Part shown: positions 34,989 through 43,508 of the stretch, piece by piece | Position numbering within the stretch: position 1 is the first letter of the stretch | Layout of the letters: each line of letters opens with the position of its first letter | Source: CAJXMH01 sp964001305 | Lineage (GTDB): Bacteria > Bacteroidota > Bacteroidia > Flavobacteriales_E > Vicingaceae | Direction: 5' to 3' | DNA length: 64,000 nt | Assembly: GCA_964001305.1 (NCBI GenBank) | Contig: CAXFAI010000036.1 | Coordinates: 1 to 64,000, forward strand | Notes under the pieces: model-generated | Databases searched by the model: none | Seen by the model: the letters and a program-made list of their open reading frames with translations, nothing else | Told to the model about the DNA's origin: nothing | Program-made: the position numbers and the translations under genes

Positions 34989-37900
34989 ATGAAGAATATT
35001 TCTATATTAATCCTTATTTTGGGCTTAGCAATTACAAATACCACACATGCTAGCATAGGGGAGGCCTGCGAATCAGCTAATTTTATTGAAACAGACTCCA
35101 ATGCTATAAGTGTATCATTTTCTGCCGGGGATAGTATTTATTATCTCGAATTTATAGCTACATACAAAAATTTAGAATTTTATATAAATAATGGCATACC
35201 AGATACTTCTTTAGGTATAAATTACATCTATTTGTATCAAAAGTTAAATAGCTGTGACTCACTTAAATTAATTAAGTTTTCAAAAATTGAAAAAGATTCA
35301 TCATTGATTTTTTTCAACTATTTCAATAATCTTGAAGTAGATAATGAGTATAGTTTGAGAATAAAAAGAAAAAATTCGAACTCAAACTCTACTGGTTTTA
35401 ATGTAAAACTTAATAAATCCTTGTCTAATTGCCCTATAGACTATAATTTACCATGTTATGAACTAGCCAAAAATGGAGCATTTGATAATTTTAAAAAACA
35501 CCCTAATAGTTGGAATGGTAGTAATTTCTCAGGAGAAATTCATGACCCTTTTAACAACAATTTAGTATGTAATTGGAACTCACCTGAAGGCACTCCTCAA
35601 GTGGTGGATGATAATGGAGACTACGCTGTTAAAATGTGGACATGGGCATTATACAATCCACCATCTTCGTCCAATTTAAGTCATAATAGTGAATCAATAG
35701 CTCAAGATATACACTTTCAACAAGGAAGAACTTATTCTATCAGTTTTGACCTTAGAAAAAACAACAACAATACACTACCAGAAACTTTTTTCGTACGATT
35801 ATTTAAAAACTCTACTCTCTTAAATAATTCAAATCCTTACTATGCGACGCCATATTTGCAGGCAGGTGTAGTTTCTAAATCTTCTCTTGACTTAATGGGT
35901 AATTGGACTACCCATACTTTTTGTGTCTACTCTAATGATGATTACGACAAAATTGTACTTTTCCCTCAAGATGTTGCATTTTCGCCACAAGACTGGATAG
36001 AGATTGATAATCTATCTGTTATTGATGTTGCAGATGCTGGACCAGATATATTTTCGTGCAATACTTCAACTATAGGTCCTGAGTGCACTATACCAGGAGC
36101 AACTTATTCATGGCTCCCATCTGCTGGCTTAAATAATTCTACCATTGCCAATCCTACAGTATCTGTATCTCAAATAACAACATATGTTGTAACTGTTACT
36201 TTACCAAACGGTTGTACTGGCACAGATGAAGTTATTGTAACACCAGGAGGTGTCCCAGGCACAATTACTATTCCAGATGGATCAAACGAGCAATGGTTTA
36301 AGCAGAACAATCATATTAATTACATAGTTGGCTACACTCCTGGAGTTAGTCAGGGAATACAACCGCCAATAAATTTAGCAATTGTTAAACACAAAGACTT
36401 TTTTGTTGAAAATAGACTAGTGATTAGAAATACCTATATCAATCATAATGGGGCCCAATGGAAACTGGTTTTTGATAGCTGTAATTTTTACATGAATGAA
36501 GGTGCAAAAGTTCAAGTAAGAAATGGGGCAGAATTTTACATTGTAAATTCAAGTTTTCAAGCTTGTAATCCAGAAAAACGCTGGAATCACATTCATCTGC
36601 AAAGAAATACAGGGGCAAATATAATTTCCAGATATAATTTATTTAAGGATGCTGAGAATGCTATTATTACCGATGGTTGTGAGTTTAACATATCCGATTG
36701 TACCTTTAAAAACAACAACAGAGCTTTACAAGTGAATAGTGGGATATTTGTTAATTATAGTTCCTTTCATTCTAATACTATTGAAACTACAGTACCTCTC
36801 TATTCTACTACCGGGAGCTACTATCCTGAATTCGGAGTAAAAGTTATTAGCGCAACTGTATCTGATCCATTAAATATTGGTTTAAGTTTTATTGGCAATA
36901 CCTTTAAGGGTAGTGGTGGAACATTTTACGCTTTTGAATCTGACATAATGTTAATTCAAAACATATTTGAGGAGTTCAATAATGAATCTATTTTAGCTGG
37001 AGAGCCCGAAGTTTCTGAAATTGCATATAAACATATGGGCAAGTCAAACATGGTAAACCCCAATACTGTTTTTATTAATCAAAACCTCTTTTTAAATAAT
37101 AAAGTGTCAATTGATACTCGCAAAAATGCTGAATATGAAATTACTTTCAATAAAGTAAATAAAAACGGCATGGGCAACATTGAAAACGGAATTTGGTTAT
37201 CTCAGTTTTTTGTAAGTAGAAATAATGACTTACAAATAGATTTTAATAACAATGAAATTTATAATGTTTTTGAAGGGATAAATGCATTAAACACGGTTGA
37301 CATTAACATTCAAGATAATTTAATTGATTTAGAGCACTTTATAGGAATTGGTCCTGCACCAACAAACAATAGATACAGTACGGCAATTTCGTTAGACAAT
37401 AGCAATGTAACCTTAACTCCGGGAGGCAGTGAAATTAATATCAATGGAAACACCATAAAACACAGTAAAGTTGGCATTTTTACCTCTTTTGCAAAGGCAA
37501 CTATTAGCAATAATGTAATTGAAAACATGAACAATAACTTTACAGCCGTTAGCCCTTGTGGCTTACTAGCAAACCCCTGCCCCCCACCAGCCGCCTTTGG
37601 CATAAGAGCCATGAACGAAGAAGTTACCGTTTTAGAAAACAAAATTGTGAATAACAGCGGTAATTACAGTACGCAGCCTTCTACCCAAACGGAGGTTATT
37701 GGAATATCACTAGAAAACACTTTGGGTACTGGAAATGCCAAAGAACTAGGTTGCAACAATGTAGAAAATACCGGCATTGGTTTGCGCTTTGCCGGCGACC
37801 AAGGAAGTAACATGGACATACACCACAACAAAATGAAAGACCATACCAGAGGCTTTGTATTAAGCAATAATGGTTTTATTGGTGATGTAGGTAGCGATGG

Positions 37901-38909
37901 TACCGCCAATGACAATGAGTGGTTGGGTGCTTATTCAGGCAGCGAAACCTTTGCTGATAACTCTAATGGTAGCCAGGTAACACTCTACGTACAAAATGGT
38001 GGAAGTTATGATCCGGCTATTGATTTAGGTTTTGATTATACAGGCTCAGGTAGCTCCTCAGCCTTAGACAAAGACAATACGGGTAATATAGGCTATACTG
38101 CCAATTGCACCAATCCTCAATTGATTCGAAATGGTAGTAATCAAGCTCAATCAACTTATCAACGCAATAAATCAAATGGGGTAAATCGAAGCCGAAGCAT
38201 TAGCCAAGGGAAATTACCCCACATGGTGCATGCGGCTGATAGCATGTGGGGCCTACAAAAGCAATTGTTGTATGCACATATTAGTCGAGATTCTGCCATG
38301 GCAAGCCAAAAAAGCTGGAAACATTTTTTAGACAGCATGAAGCAAAGCCCCATGGGTATTAGGTTAGGTAGAAGTTTAAATGCTAGCTCAACAAGCACCA
38401 ATATGGATCAAAAGCTATTGCAAGTAAATGCTTTAATAGCTGATTATGAAAGAGACAGTACGCTTAGCAAAGGAGCAATGCGGCAGCTAAGAAGTATTGC
38501 AGAACTCTGTCCCTATTATGATGGCATTGCGGTATACTATGCGCGAAGTTTATGGAAAGAGTTGGGAGGCTATATGTTGACGAATGATTGTGAAAAAGTT
38601 GGTGGTAACTCTGGAAATAGCAATAGTAGAGCTTTCATAAGAACAAAAGTGTTTGAAGCTGATCAAAAGGCCTTTTCGATTTTTCCAAATCCAACTAAAG
38701 GCAATGTTCAAATTAACTATTTGATTGAAAGTGAGCAAAGTGTTAGCATTCAATTTTACGATGTTATAGGAAAACTTGCTACAGAAAGAAAGCTTTCAGA
38801 AAACTCCATTCACAACCTAAACTTAACTGAATTGCAACAAGGCATCTACTTTTATCGTCTACTACAAGGAGGAGATGTTAAGGAGCATGGTAAATTAATT
38901 ATTAAGTGA
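34989..38909 (+). CDS. T9SS cargo: right-handed beta-helix protein with Ig-like and jelly-roll domains
   Basis: A 1306-aa secreted protein. Signal peptide (ISILILILGLAITNTTHA), an N-terminal beta domain (20-140), a jelly-roll-like domain (155-345: WNGSNFSGEIHDPF, DIHFQQGRTYSISFDLRK, DWIEIDNLSVIDV), one Ig-like module starting DAGPD at ~349 of the same type as the giant repeat protein at 1-4094, a long parallel beta-helix (about 425-1000, Asn-rich turns such as ISNNVIENMNNN), a short helical segment (1080-1215), and a T9SS type A sorting domain (1229-1306: FSIFPNPTKGNVQINY..., GIYFYRLLQGG...GKLIIK). Beta-helix proteins often bind or cleave polysaccharides; no catalytic residues can be assigned. 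Its TGA overlaps the next GTG start. Confidence 0.88.
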   Translation: MKNISILILILGLAITNTTHASIGEACESANFIETDSNAISVSFSAGDSIYYLEFIATYKNLEFYINNGIPDTSLGINYIYLYQKLNSCDSLKLIKFSKIEKDSSLIFFNYFNNLEVDNEYSLRIKRKNSNSNSTGFNVKLNKSLSNCPIDYNLPCYELAKNGAFDNFKKHPNSWNGSNFSGEIHDPFNNNLVCNWNSPEGTPQVVDDNGDYAVKMWTWALYNPPSSSNLSHNSESIAQDIHFQQGRTYSISFDLRKNNNNTLPETFFVRLFKNSTLLNNSNPYYATPYLQAGVVSKSSLDLMGNWTTHTFCVYSNDDYDKIVLFPQDVAFSPQDWIEIDNLSVIDVADAGPDIFSCNTSTIGPECTIPGATYSWLPSAGLNNSTIANPTVSVSQITTYVVTVTLPNGCTGTDEVIVTPGGVPGTITIPDGSNEQWFKQNNHINYIVGYTPGVSQGIQPPINLAIVKHKDFFVENRLVIRNTYINHNGAQWKLVFDSCNFYMNEGAKVQVRNGAEFYIVNSSFQACNPEKRWNHIHLQRNTGANIISRYNLFKDAENAIITDGCEFNISDCTFKNNNRALQVNSGIFVNYSSFHSNTIETTVPLYSTTGSYYPEFGVKVISATVSDPLNIGLSFIGNTFKGSGGTFYAFESDIMLIQNIFEEFNNESILAGEPEVSEIAYKHMGKSNMVNPNTVFINQNLFLNNKVSIDTRKNAEYEITFNKVNKNGMGNIENGIWLSQFFVSRNNDLQIDFNNNEIYNVFEGINALNTVDINIQDNLIDLEHFIGIGPAPTNNRYSTAISLDNSNVTLTPGGSEININGNTIKHSKVGIFTSFAKATISNNVIENMNNNFTAVSPCGLLANPCPPPAAFGIRAMNEEVTVLENKIVNNSGNYSTQPSTQTEVIGISLENTLGTGNAKELGCNNVENTGIGLRFAGDQGSNMDIHHNKMKDHTRGFVLSNNGFIGDVGSDGTANDNEWLGAYSGSETFADNSNGSQVTLYVQNGGSYDPAIDLGFDYTGSGSSSALDKDNTGNIGYTANCTNPQLIRNGSNQAQSTYQRNKSNGVNRSRSISQGKLPHMVHAADSMWGLQKQLLYAHISRDSAMASQKSWKHFLDSMKQSPMGIRLGRSLNASSTSTNMDQKLLQVNALIADYERDSTLSKGAMRQLRSIAELCPYYDGIAVYYARSLWKELGGYMLTNDCEKVGGNSGNSNSRAFIRTKVFEADQKAFSIFPNPTKGNVQINYLIESEQSVSIQFYDVIGKLATERKLSENSIHNLNLTELQQGIYFYRLLQGGDVKEHGKLIIK

Positions 38910-39874
38910 AATTGATCTTATATATAGTTAGCTTGTTTTGCCCTGCTATTTTGGCGGGGCAAAACTTGGTGATTAATGGAAGCTTTGAAGATACCAGCCG
39001 ACACTCTAATGGTATTTTGAGAGCTAATGACTGGCTAGATGTCACTAGTTCAAGTCCTGATTTTTTTCATCCTAATCGTGGTATACCTTATTCTACAGCA
39101 CCTTCAAATTTTGCAGGTTTTCAATTAGCTAAAAATGGGATAGGCTATTTTGGTTTAATACTCTACAGTCCTTACAATTCAAATGGCAGAGAATATATTC
39201 AAGGAAAACTATCTGTACCACTTCATCAAGATTCTAATTATTGTTTCCAACTATACATCAGTTTGGGAGATTCTTCACATTATGCCATAAAACGCAATTT
39301 AGGAGTTTACTTTTCAAACCAAAGAGTGGATAGTTTACAAGTACAACATAGATTACTGCATTTAAATCCTCAAATTACTTTTGACACTACCACTTTTTTT
39401 ATAGACAAACAAAATTGGGTTCTATTATCTGGCGGCTTTAAAGCCCAAGGCGGAGAACGTTTTTTTGTAATTGGCAATTATGATGCAGATAGTTTACTAG
39501 ACACCTTAAGAATGGCAGGAGGTGGTTCACAAATCTATCATCAAAACACCTATTATTATTTTGATGATGTCAGCTTGGTGCCTTGTGATAGTTTTCCGGG
39601 TATGATTACTTCTGTTTCAGAAGAAACAGTCAAAGAAAGATTTGGGGTATATCCTAATCCTTCCAATGGTCAGGTGCATCTTGAACTTCCCAAGGCAGGC
39701 AAACAAGCTTATCATTTTCAGCTTTATGATCTCAACGGTCGCTTGGTATTTGAAGCCTCAGTAAAGCAAAGTAGACAGTTACAGCTCGGTGATTTGCCTT
39801 CGGGTATGTACCATTACCGTTTAATGAGCAATGGAGTACCGCAGAAGATTGGTAAAGTAATCATTCAAAAGTGA
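38906..39874 (+). CDS. T9SS type A sorting-domain protein with jelly-roll-like domain (paralogue 1)
   Basis: A 322-aa secreted protein. It starts at GTG 38906, overlapping the previous TGA (GTGA). Signal peptide (LILYIVSLFCPAILA-GQ), then the NLVINGSFEDTS-type domain: REYIQGKL, YCFQLYISLGDSSHY, GGERFFVIGNYD, YYYFDDVSLVPC. The C-terminal ~75 residues (FGVYPNPSNGQ..., YDLNGRLVF, GMYHYRL, GKVIIQK) form the T9SS sorting domain, so the protein is exported through the outer membrane and cleaved or anchored at the surface. Closest relative in the window is the next gene; the shared domain also occurs on OmpA-tethered proteins at 20379 and 21398. Confidence 0.88.
   Translation: MKLILYIVSLFCPAILAGQNLVINGSFEDTSRHSNGILRANDWLDVTSSSPDFFHPNRGIPYSTAPSNFAGFQLAKNGIGYFGLILYSPYNSNGREYIQGKLSVPLHQDSNYCFQLYISLGDSSHYAIKRNLGVYFSNQRVDSLQVQHRLLHLNPQITFDTTTFFIDKQNWVLLSGGFKAQGGERFFVIGNYDADSLLDTLRMAGGGSQIYHQNTYYYFDDVSLVPCDSFPGMITSVSEETVKERFGVYPNPSNGQVHLELPKAGKQAYHFQLYDLNGRLVFEASVKQSRQLQLGDLPSGMYHYRLMSNGVPQKIGKVIIQK
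38935..38965 (+). repeat. 9-bp inverted repeat within signal-peptide codons (copy 1)
   Basis: GTTTTGCCC (38935-38943) pairs exactly with GGGCAAAAC (38957-38965) across a 13-nt loop, starting 29 nt after the GTG start. The same hairpin recurs at 39909-39939 in the paralogue. Confidence 0.55.
39715..39749 (+). repeat. 35-bp direct repeat, copy 1 (sorting-domain codons)
   Basis: Identical over 35 bp to 40707-40741. It encodes FQLYDLNGRLV of the T9SS sorting domain. Flanking DNA is much more diverged. Confidence 0.85.
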
Positions 39875-40863
39875 AAATTGTTTTAATCTTATTTGCATTC
39901 TTCTTAGGGTTTTGTCCTGCCATCTTGGTAGGGCAAAACCTATTACCCAATGCTAATTTTGAGGATACGGTTCCTACAAACCCTTCATTTGTATATATGC
40001 CAGTAGGTTGGGTTTCACCTACGACAGAAGGGTTTAACTACATGACTCCCTACAATAATGCCACTCCCCAACACTTACTGTTTAGTAGTCCTTCAAACTT
40101 GGTTGGTTATCAAGTTGCTAAAAGTGGTGTTGGTTACATTGGTATTTTAGTCTATCATTTATACGATACTGTATACAGAAGTGGTGTCAGAGAGTATTTG
40201 CAAGCCCAATTAAATAGCCCATTAATTGCCGATACAACCTATTGCTTTCAAGTTTATTTAAGTTTACCTGATTCAATTCATTTTGGCTCAAGAAATCAAT
40301 TGGGTGCTTATTTCTCGAATACTGCTGTAAGTGCCCCCATTAATACTCGACTGCCTTATACACCCCAGCTAATCGTTACACCAAACAATTATGTTACGGA
40401 TAAACAAAACTGGGTTCAGTATAATGCTAGCTATAAAGCATTGGGAGGTGAGCAATATATTACGATAGGTAATTTTAATGACACCAACAGCATAGATACC
40501 ATCACCTTAGGTGGTGGCCCTAAGTTTTACCATAGAGCTTCTTATTATTATTTAGATGATGTTTATCTAGGCTCTTGTGATAGTGTTCCGGATTTGGCTA
40601 CTGCAATAGAAGAGCAAGATCAGAAAGCCAAATTAAAATTATACCCTAACCCTTCTCAGGGAGTTTTTCAAATAGATTTACCCTCTTCTAACAAAGAAGT
40701 TTACATTTTTCAGCTTTATGATCTCAACGGTCGCTTGGTATATTCAGAAACAATAACCAAATCCAAGCAATTTGATTTGAGTGAATTGCCTAATGGTATG
40801 TATTTGGTGAGAATACAAGATGAAATGGGAAAAGTGTCCTCAGAGAAAGTTATCAAGCGCTAG
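39871..40863 (+). CDS. T9SS type A sorting-domain protein with jelly-roll-like domain (paralogue 2)
   Basis: A 330-aa paralogue of the preceding gene. GTG start at 39871 overlaps the upstream TGA in the same GTGA arrangement. Signal peptide (FAFFLGFCPAILV-GQ), domain motifs NLLPNANFEDT, VREYLQAQLNSPL, YCFQVYLSLPDSIHF, GGEQYITIGNFND, YYYLDDVYLGSC, then the sorting domain (LKLYPNPSQGVFQIDL, YDLNGRLVYS, GMYLVRIQ, SSEKVIKR). A 35-bp block in the sorting-domain coding region is identical to the neighbour's. Last gene of the operon; no intrinsic terminator follows, instead a palindromic repeat-rich intergenic region. Confidence 0.88.
   Translation: MKIVLILFAFFLGFCPAILVGQNLLPNANFEDTVPTNPSFVYMPVGWVSPTTEGFNYMTPYNNATPQHLLFSSPSNLVGYQVAKSGVGYIGILVYHLYDTVYRSGVREYLQAQLNSPLIADTTYCFQVYLSLPDSIHFGSRNQLGAYFSNTAVSAPINTRLPYTPQLIVTPNNYVTDKQNWVQYNASYKALGGEQYITIGNFNDTNSIDTITLGGGPKFYHRASYYYLDDVYLGSCDSVPDLATAIEEQDQKAKLKLYPNPSQGVFQIDLPSSNKEVYIFQLYDLNGRLVYSETITKSKQFDLSELPNGMYLVRIQDEMGKVSSEKVIKR
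39909..39939 (+). repeat. 9-bp inverted repeat within signal-peptide codons (copy 2)
   Basis: GTTTTGTCC (39909-39917) pairs with GGGCAAAAC (39931-39939), same 13-nt loop as copy 1. The single change C to T keeps pairing as G-U in RNA. Confidence 0.5.
40707..40741 (+). repeat. 35-bp direct repeat, copy 2 (sorting-domain codons)
   Basis: Second copy of the identical block, in the same codon phase in the downstream paralogue. Confidence 0.85.
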
Positions 40864-41234
40864 ATTGCCGCGTCGTACCTCCTCGCAATGACAGCGCTTT
40901 CCAATTACGAATTACTTCCTCCTAAGCTTCACTTTGAACTGCCTCTTAAATGTGATAGTTCGTTTTCTTGTCCATCTCGATACATTTTTGCCTATGGCAA
41001 AACCACTCGATGTGACAAGAAAAAAGCTCGCTCGGTTTAATTCCTTTCGGATGGGTATCGAAGCCTAGTGATAGTATTTAAGATAGACACAAAATTAAAG
41101 CGGAGCACTTTATGTAAAAACTACAATTTATTTGATTCACTTTTGAGTGGGTTATCGAGCGGAGTCGAGATACAACTCAAAAATCTATTTCACTTTTCTT
41201 CTCTAAAAAATTTCTTCTCTTTTCAGCTAAGGTT
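40864..41234. repeat. Intergenic cluster of palindromic repeat-like elements
   Basis: No credible gene lies in this stretch. Right after the stop codon comes a unit bounded by ATTGC / GCAAT (about 40864-40889), resembling from memory a dispersed 'TCATTGCGAGGAGGTACGACG' intergenic repeat. A second unit at 40963-41023 is a nested hairpin: TTTTCTTGTC / GACAAGAAAA outer arms and TTTTGCC-TAT-GGCAAAA inner arms. A third at 41141-41182 has TTTTGAGT / ACTCAAAA arms around a TCGAGCGGAGTCGAGATA core, a motif also seen in many Bacteroidota intergenic repeats. GC content and word usage differ from the flanking genes. Confidence 0.65.
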
Positions 41235-41242
41235 TATCTTTG
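41235..41242 (+). promoter_or_regulatory. Candidate -7 box (TATCTTTG) for isocitrate dehydrogenase
   Basis: TATCTTTG is an exact TAnnTTTG match 46 nt before the icd ATG; TTTC at 41211-41214 sits 20 nt upstream as a near-consensus -33. Confidence 0.4.
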
Positions 41243-41288
41243 TAGGCCTTTCTAAAAAACATTGATATAAACAGTTTTAATCCATACC

Positions 41289-43508
41289 ATGGCTCAAAAA
41301 ATCATTTACACCTTAACAGACGAAGCACCAGCTCTTGCTACTTATTCATTTCTTCCTATTATTCAAGGCTTTAGCAAAGCAGCAGAAGTAGAAATTGAAA
41401 CAAGAGACATTTCACTTGCGGCAAGAGTTTTAGCGGTATTTCCAGACTATTTAAGTGATGAACAAAAAGTAAATGATGCCTTGAGCGAATTGGGCGAATT
41501 AGCCAAAAAGCCAGAAGCTAACATCATAAAATTGCCAAATATCAGTGCGTCTGTACCTCAGCTTTTAGCTACCATTAAAGAATTACAAGCCAAGGGATAT
41601 GCCCTTCCAGATTATCCGGAAGACCCAAGCACAGAAGAAGAAAAAACCATAAAAGCTACTTACGATAAAGTAAAAGGAAGTGCAGTAAACCCAGTTTTAC
41701 GAGAAGGAAATTCAGATCGTAGAGCACCTAAAGCGGTTAAAGAGTTTGCCAAAAGAAACCCACATAGTATGGGCGCTTGGAGCAAAGATTCAAAGTCACA
41801 TGTAGCTACTATGGGAAAAAATGATTTTGCTTCCAATGAAAAGTCAGTTACGGTGCCAAACGCACAAACAGTTAGCATTATCCATTTGGATGAAATTGGC
41901 AACAAAAGCACTTTAAAATCAAACATTTCATTATTAGCCGGAGAAGTTATCGATGGTACTTTTATGAGTAAAAATGCGCTCTTAGACTTCTTGAAAACGC
42001 AAAAAGAAGAAGCCAAAGCATCAGGGGTGCTTTTCTCATTGCATATGAAAGCGACGATGATGAAAGTTTCTGACCCCATTATTTTTGGCCATGCCGTTCG
42101 GGTATTTTTTGCTGATGTTTTTGAGAAACATGCAAGCAAATTTGCTCAAGCTGGTGCTAATCCAAATGATGGTTTGGGTAGTATTTTAGCTCAAATTGCC
42201 AATTTAGATGAAGCAAGTAAATCAGCCATTGAAGCCGATATAGAAGCGGCTCTTGAAAACGGCCCAGACATAGCCATGGTAAATTCGGACAAAGGAATTA
42301 CCAATTTGCATGTCCCTTCTGATGTAATTATTGATGCTTCTATGCCTGCCATGATTCGTAATTCCGGAATGATGTGGAACAAAGCAGGAAAAACACAAGA
42401 CACCAAAGCGGTTATTCCGGATAGTAGTTATGCAGCTGTTTACGACGAAACCATTCAGTTTTGCAAAGAACATGGTGCATTTGACCCAACTACGATGGGC
42501 ACTGTACCCAATGTTGGCTTAATGGCTCAAAAAGCAGAAGAATATGGTTCGCACGACAAAACTTTTGAAATTTCTAGAAATGGTAAAGTGCAAGTCATCA
42601 ATGATGCTGGTGAAGTGCTTATTGAACACGAAGTGGAGGCAGGAGACATTTGGAGAATGTGTCAAGCAAAAGATGCCCCAATTAAAAACTGGGTAGGTTT
42701 AGCCGTTAGTCGAGCAAAAGCAACTGGATGGCCTGCTATTTTCTGGTTAGATGAAAACAGAGCACATGATGCCGAATTGATTAAAAAGGTGACCACATAC
42801 CTAGCTGAATTGGATACGGAAGGATTAGACATTCAAATCATGTCGCCAAAAGAAGCAACAAAGTATACTTTAAAGCGAGTTAAAGCTGGAGAAAATACCA
42901 TTTCGGTTACTGGAAATGTGTTGAGAGATTACTTAACAGACCTCTTCCCTATTTTAGAATTAGGCACTTCGGCAAAAATGCTTTCTATTGTACCACTTAT
43001 GAATGGCGGTGGTTTGTTTGAAACAGGTGCTGGTGGATCTGCTCCTAAGCATGTGGAACAAGTCGTTGAAGAAAATCACTTACGTTGGGATTCTTTGGGA
43101 GAATTTCTAGCGCTAGCCGTAAGTTTAGAACATTTAGCAGAAAAAGAAAATAAACCAAAAGCGGCAATTCTTGCAAAAACACTTGATTCAGCTACTGAGA
43201 AATTATTAATCGAAGGAAAATCACCTTCACGAAAAGTAGGTGAGTTGGACAATAGAGGAAGTCACTTTTACTTGGCACTATATTGGGCAGAAGCTTTAGC
43301 CGCACAGACAGAAGATCTTGAACTTCAAGCTAGCTTTAAATCTGTTGCAGAAGAATTAAATGCGAAAGAAGAAGACATTGTAAATGAGTTAAACTCAGTA
43401 CAAGGAAAAGCAGTTGATTTAGGCGGGTATTATTTACCAAACCAAGAAAAAACAGCTAAAGTGATGCAAGCAAGTGAAAGCTTAAATACCATTTTAGCGA
43501 AGATGTAA
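41289..43508 (+). CDS. icd: NADP-dependent isocitrate dehydrogenase, monomeric type
   Basis: A 739-aa enzyme converting isocitrate to 2-oxoglutarate, CO2 and NADPH. The N-terminus (KIIYTLTDEAPALATYSFLPII), EGNSDRRAPKAVKEFAKRNPHSMG (substrate-binding segment), SLHMKATMMKVSDPIIFGH and LFETGAGGSAPKHVEQ are signatures of the ~740-aa monomeric (IDH-II) family, unrelated in sequence to the homodimeric enzyme. Cytoplasmic, monocistronic, with its own promoter-like element after the repeat cluster. The stop codon abuts the convergent gene's stop (TAATTA, 43506-43511) without a terminator. Works directly after aconitase (22755) in the TCA cycle. Confidence 0.97.
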   Translation: MAQKIIYTLTDEAPALATYSFLPIIQGFSKAAEVEIETRDISLAARVLAVFPDYLSDEQKVNDALSELGELAKKPEANIIKLPNISASVPQLLATIKELQAKGYALPDYPEDPSTEEEKTIKATYDKVKGSAVNPVLREGNSDRRAPKAVKEFAKRNPHSMGAWSKDSKSHVATMGKNDFASNEKSVTVPNAQTVSIIHLDEIGNKSTLKSNISLLAGEVIDGTFMSKNALLDFLKTQKEEAKASGVLFSLHMKATMMKVSDPIIFGHAVRVFFADVFEKHASKFAQAGANPNDGLGSILAQIANLDEASKSAIEADIEAALENGPDIAMVNSDKGITNLHVPSDVIIDASMPAMIRNSGMMWNKAGKTQDTKAVIPDSSYAAVYDETIQFCKEHGAFDPTTMGTVPNVGLMAQKAEEYGSHDKTFEISRNGKVQVINDAGEVLIEHEVEAGDIWRMCQAKDAPIKNWVGLAVSRAKATGWPAIFWLDENRAHDAELIKKVTTYLAELDTEGLDIQIMSPKEATKYTLKRVKAGENTISVTGNVLRDYLTDLFPILELGTSAKMLSIVPLMNGGGLFETGAGGSAPKHVEQVVEENHLRWDSLGEFLALAVSLEHLAEKENKPKAAILAKTLDSATEKLLIEGKSPSRKVGELDNRGSHFYLALYWAEALAAQTEDLELQASFKSVAEELNAKEEDIVNELNSVQGKAVDLGGYYLPNQEKTAKVMQASESLNTILAKM

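Noticed and set aside
41068..41265. 65-aa plus-strand ORF in the gap before icd
   Set aside because: It runs through the palindromic repeat units, has no recognisable domain and begins at an arbitrary ATA/ATT-like codon; it is most likely non-coding.
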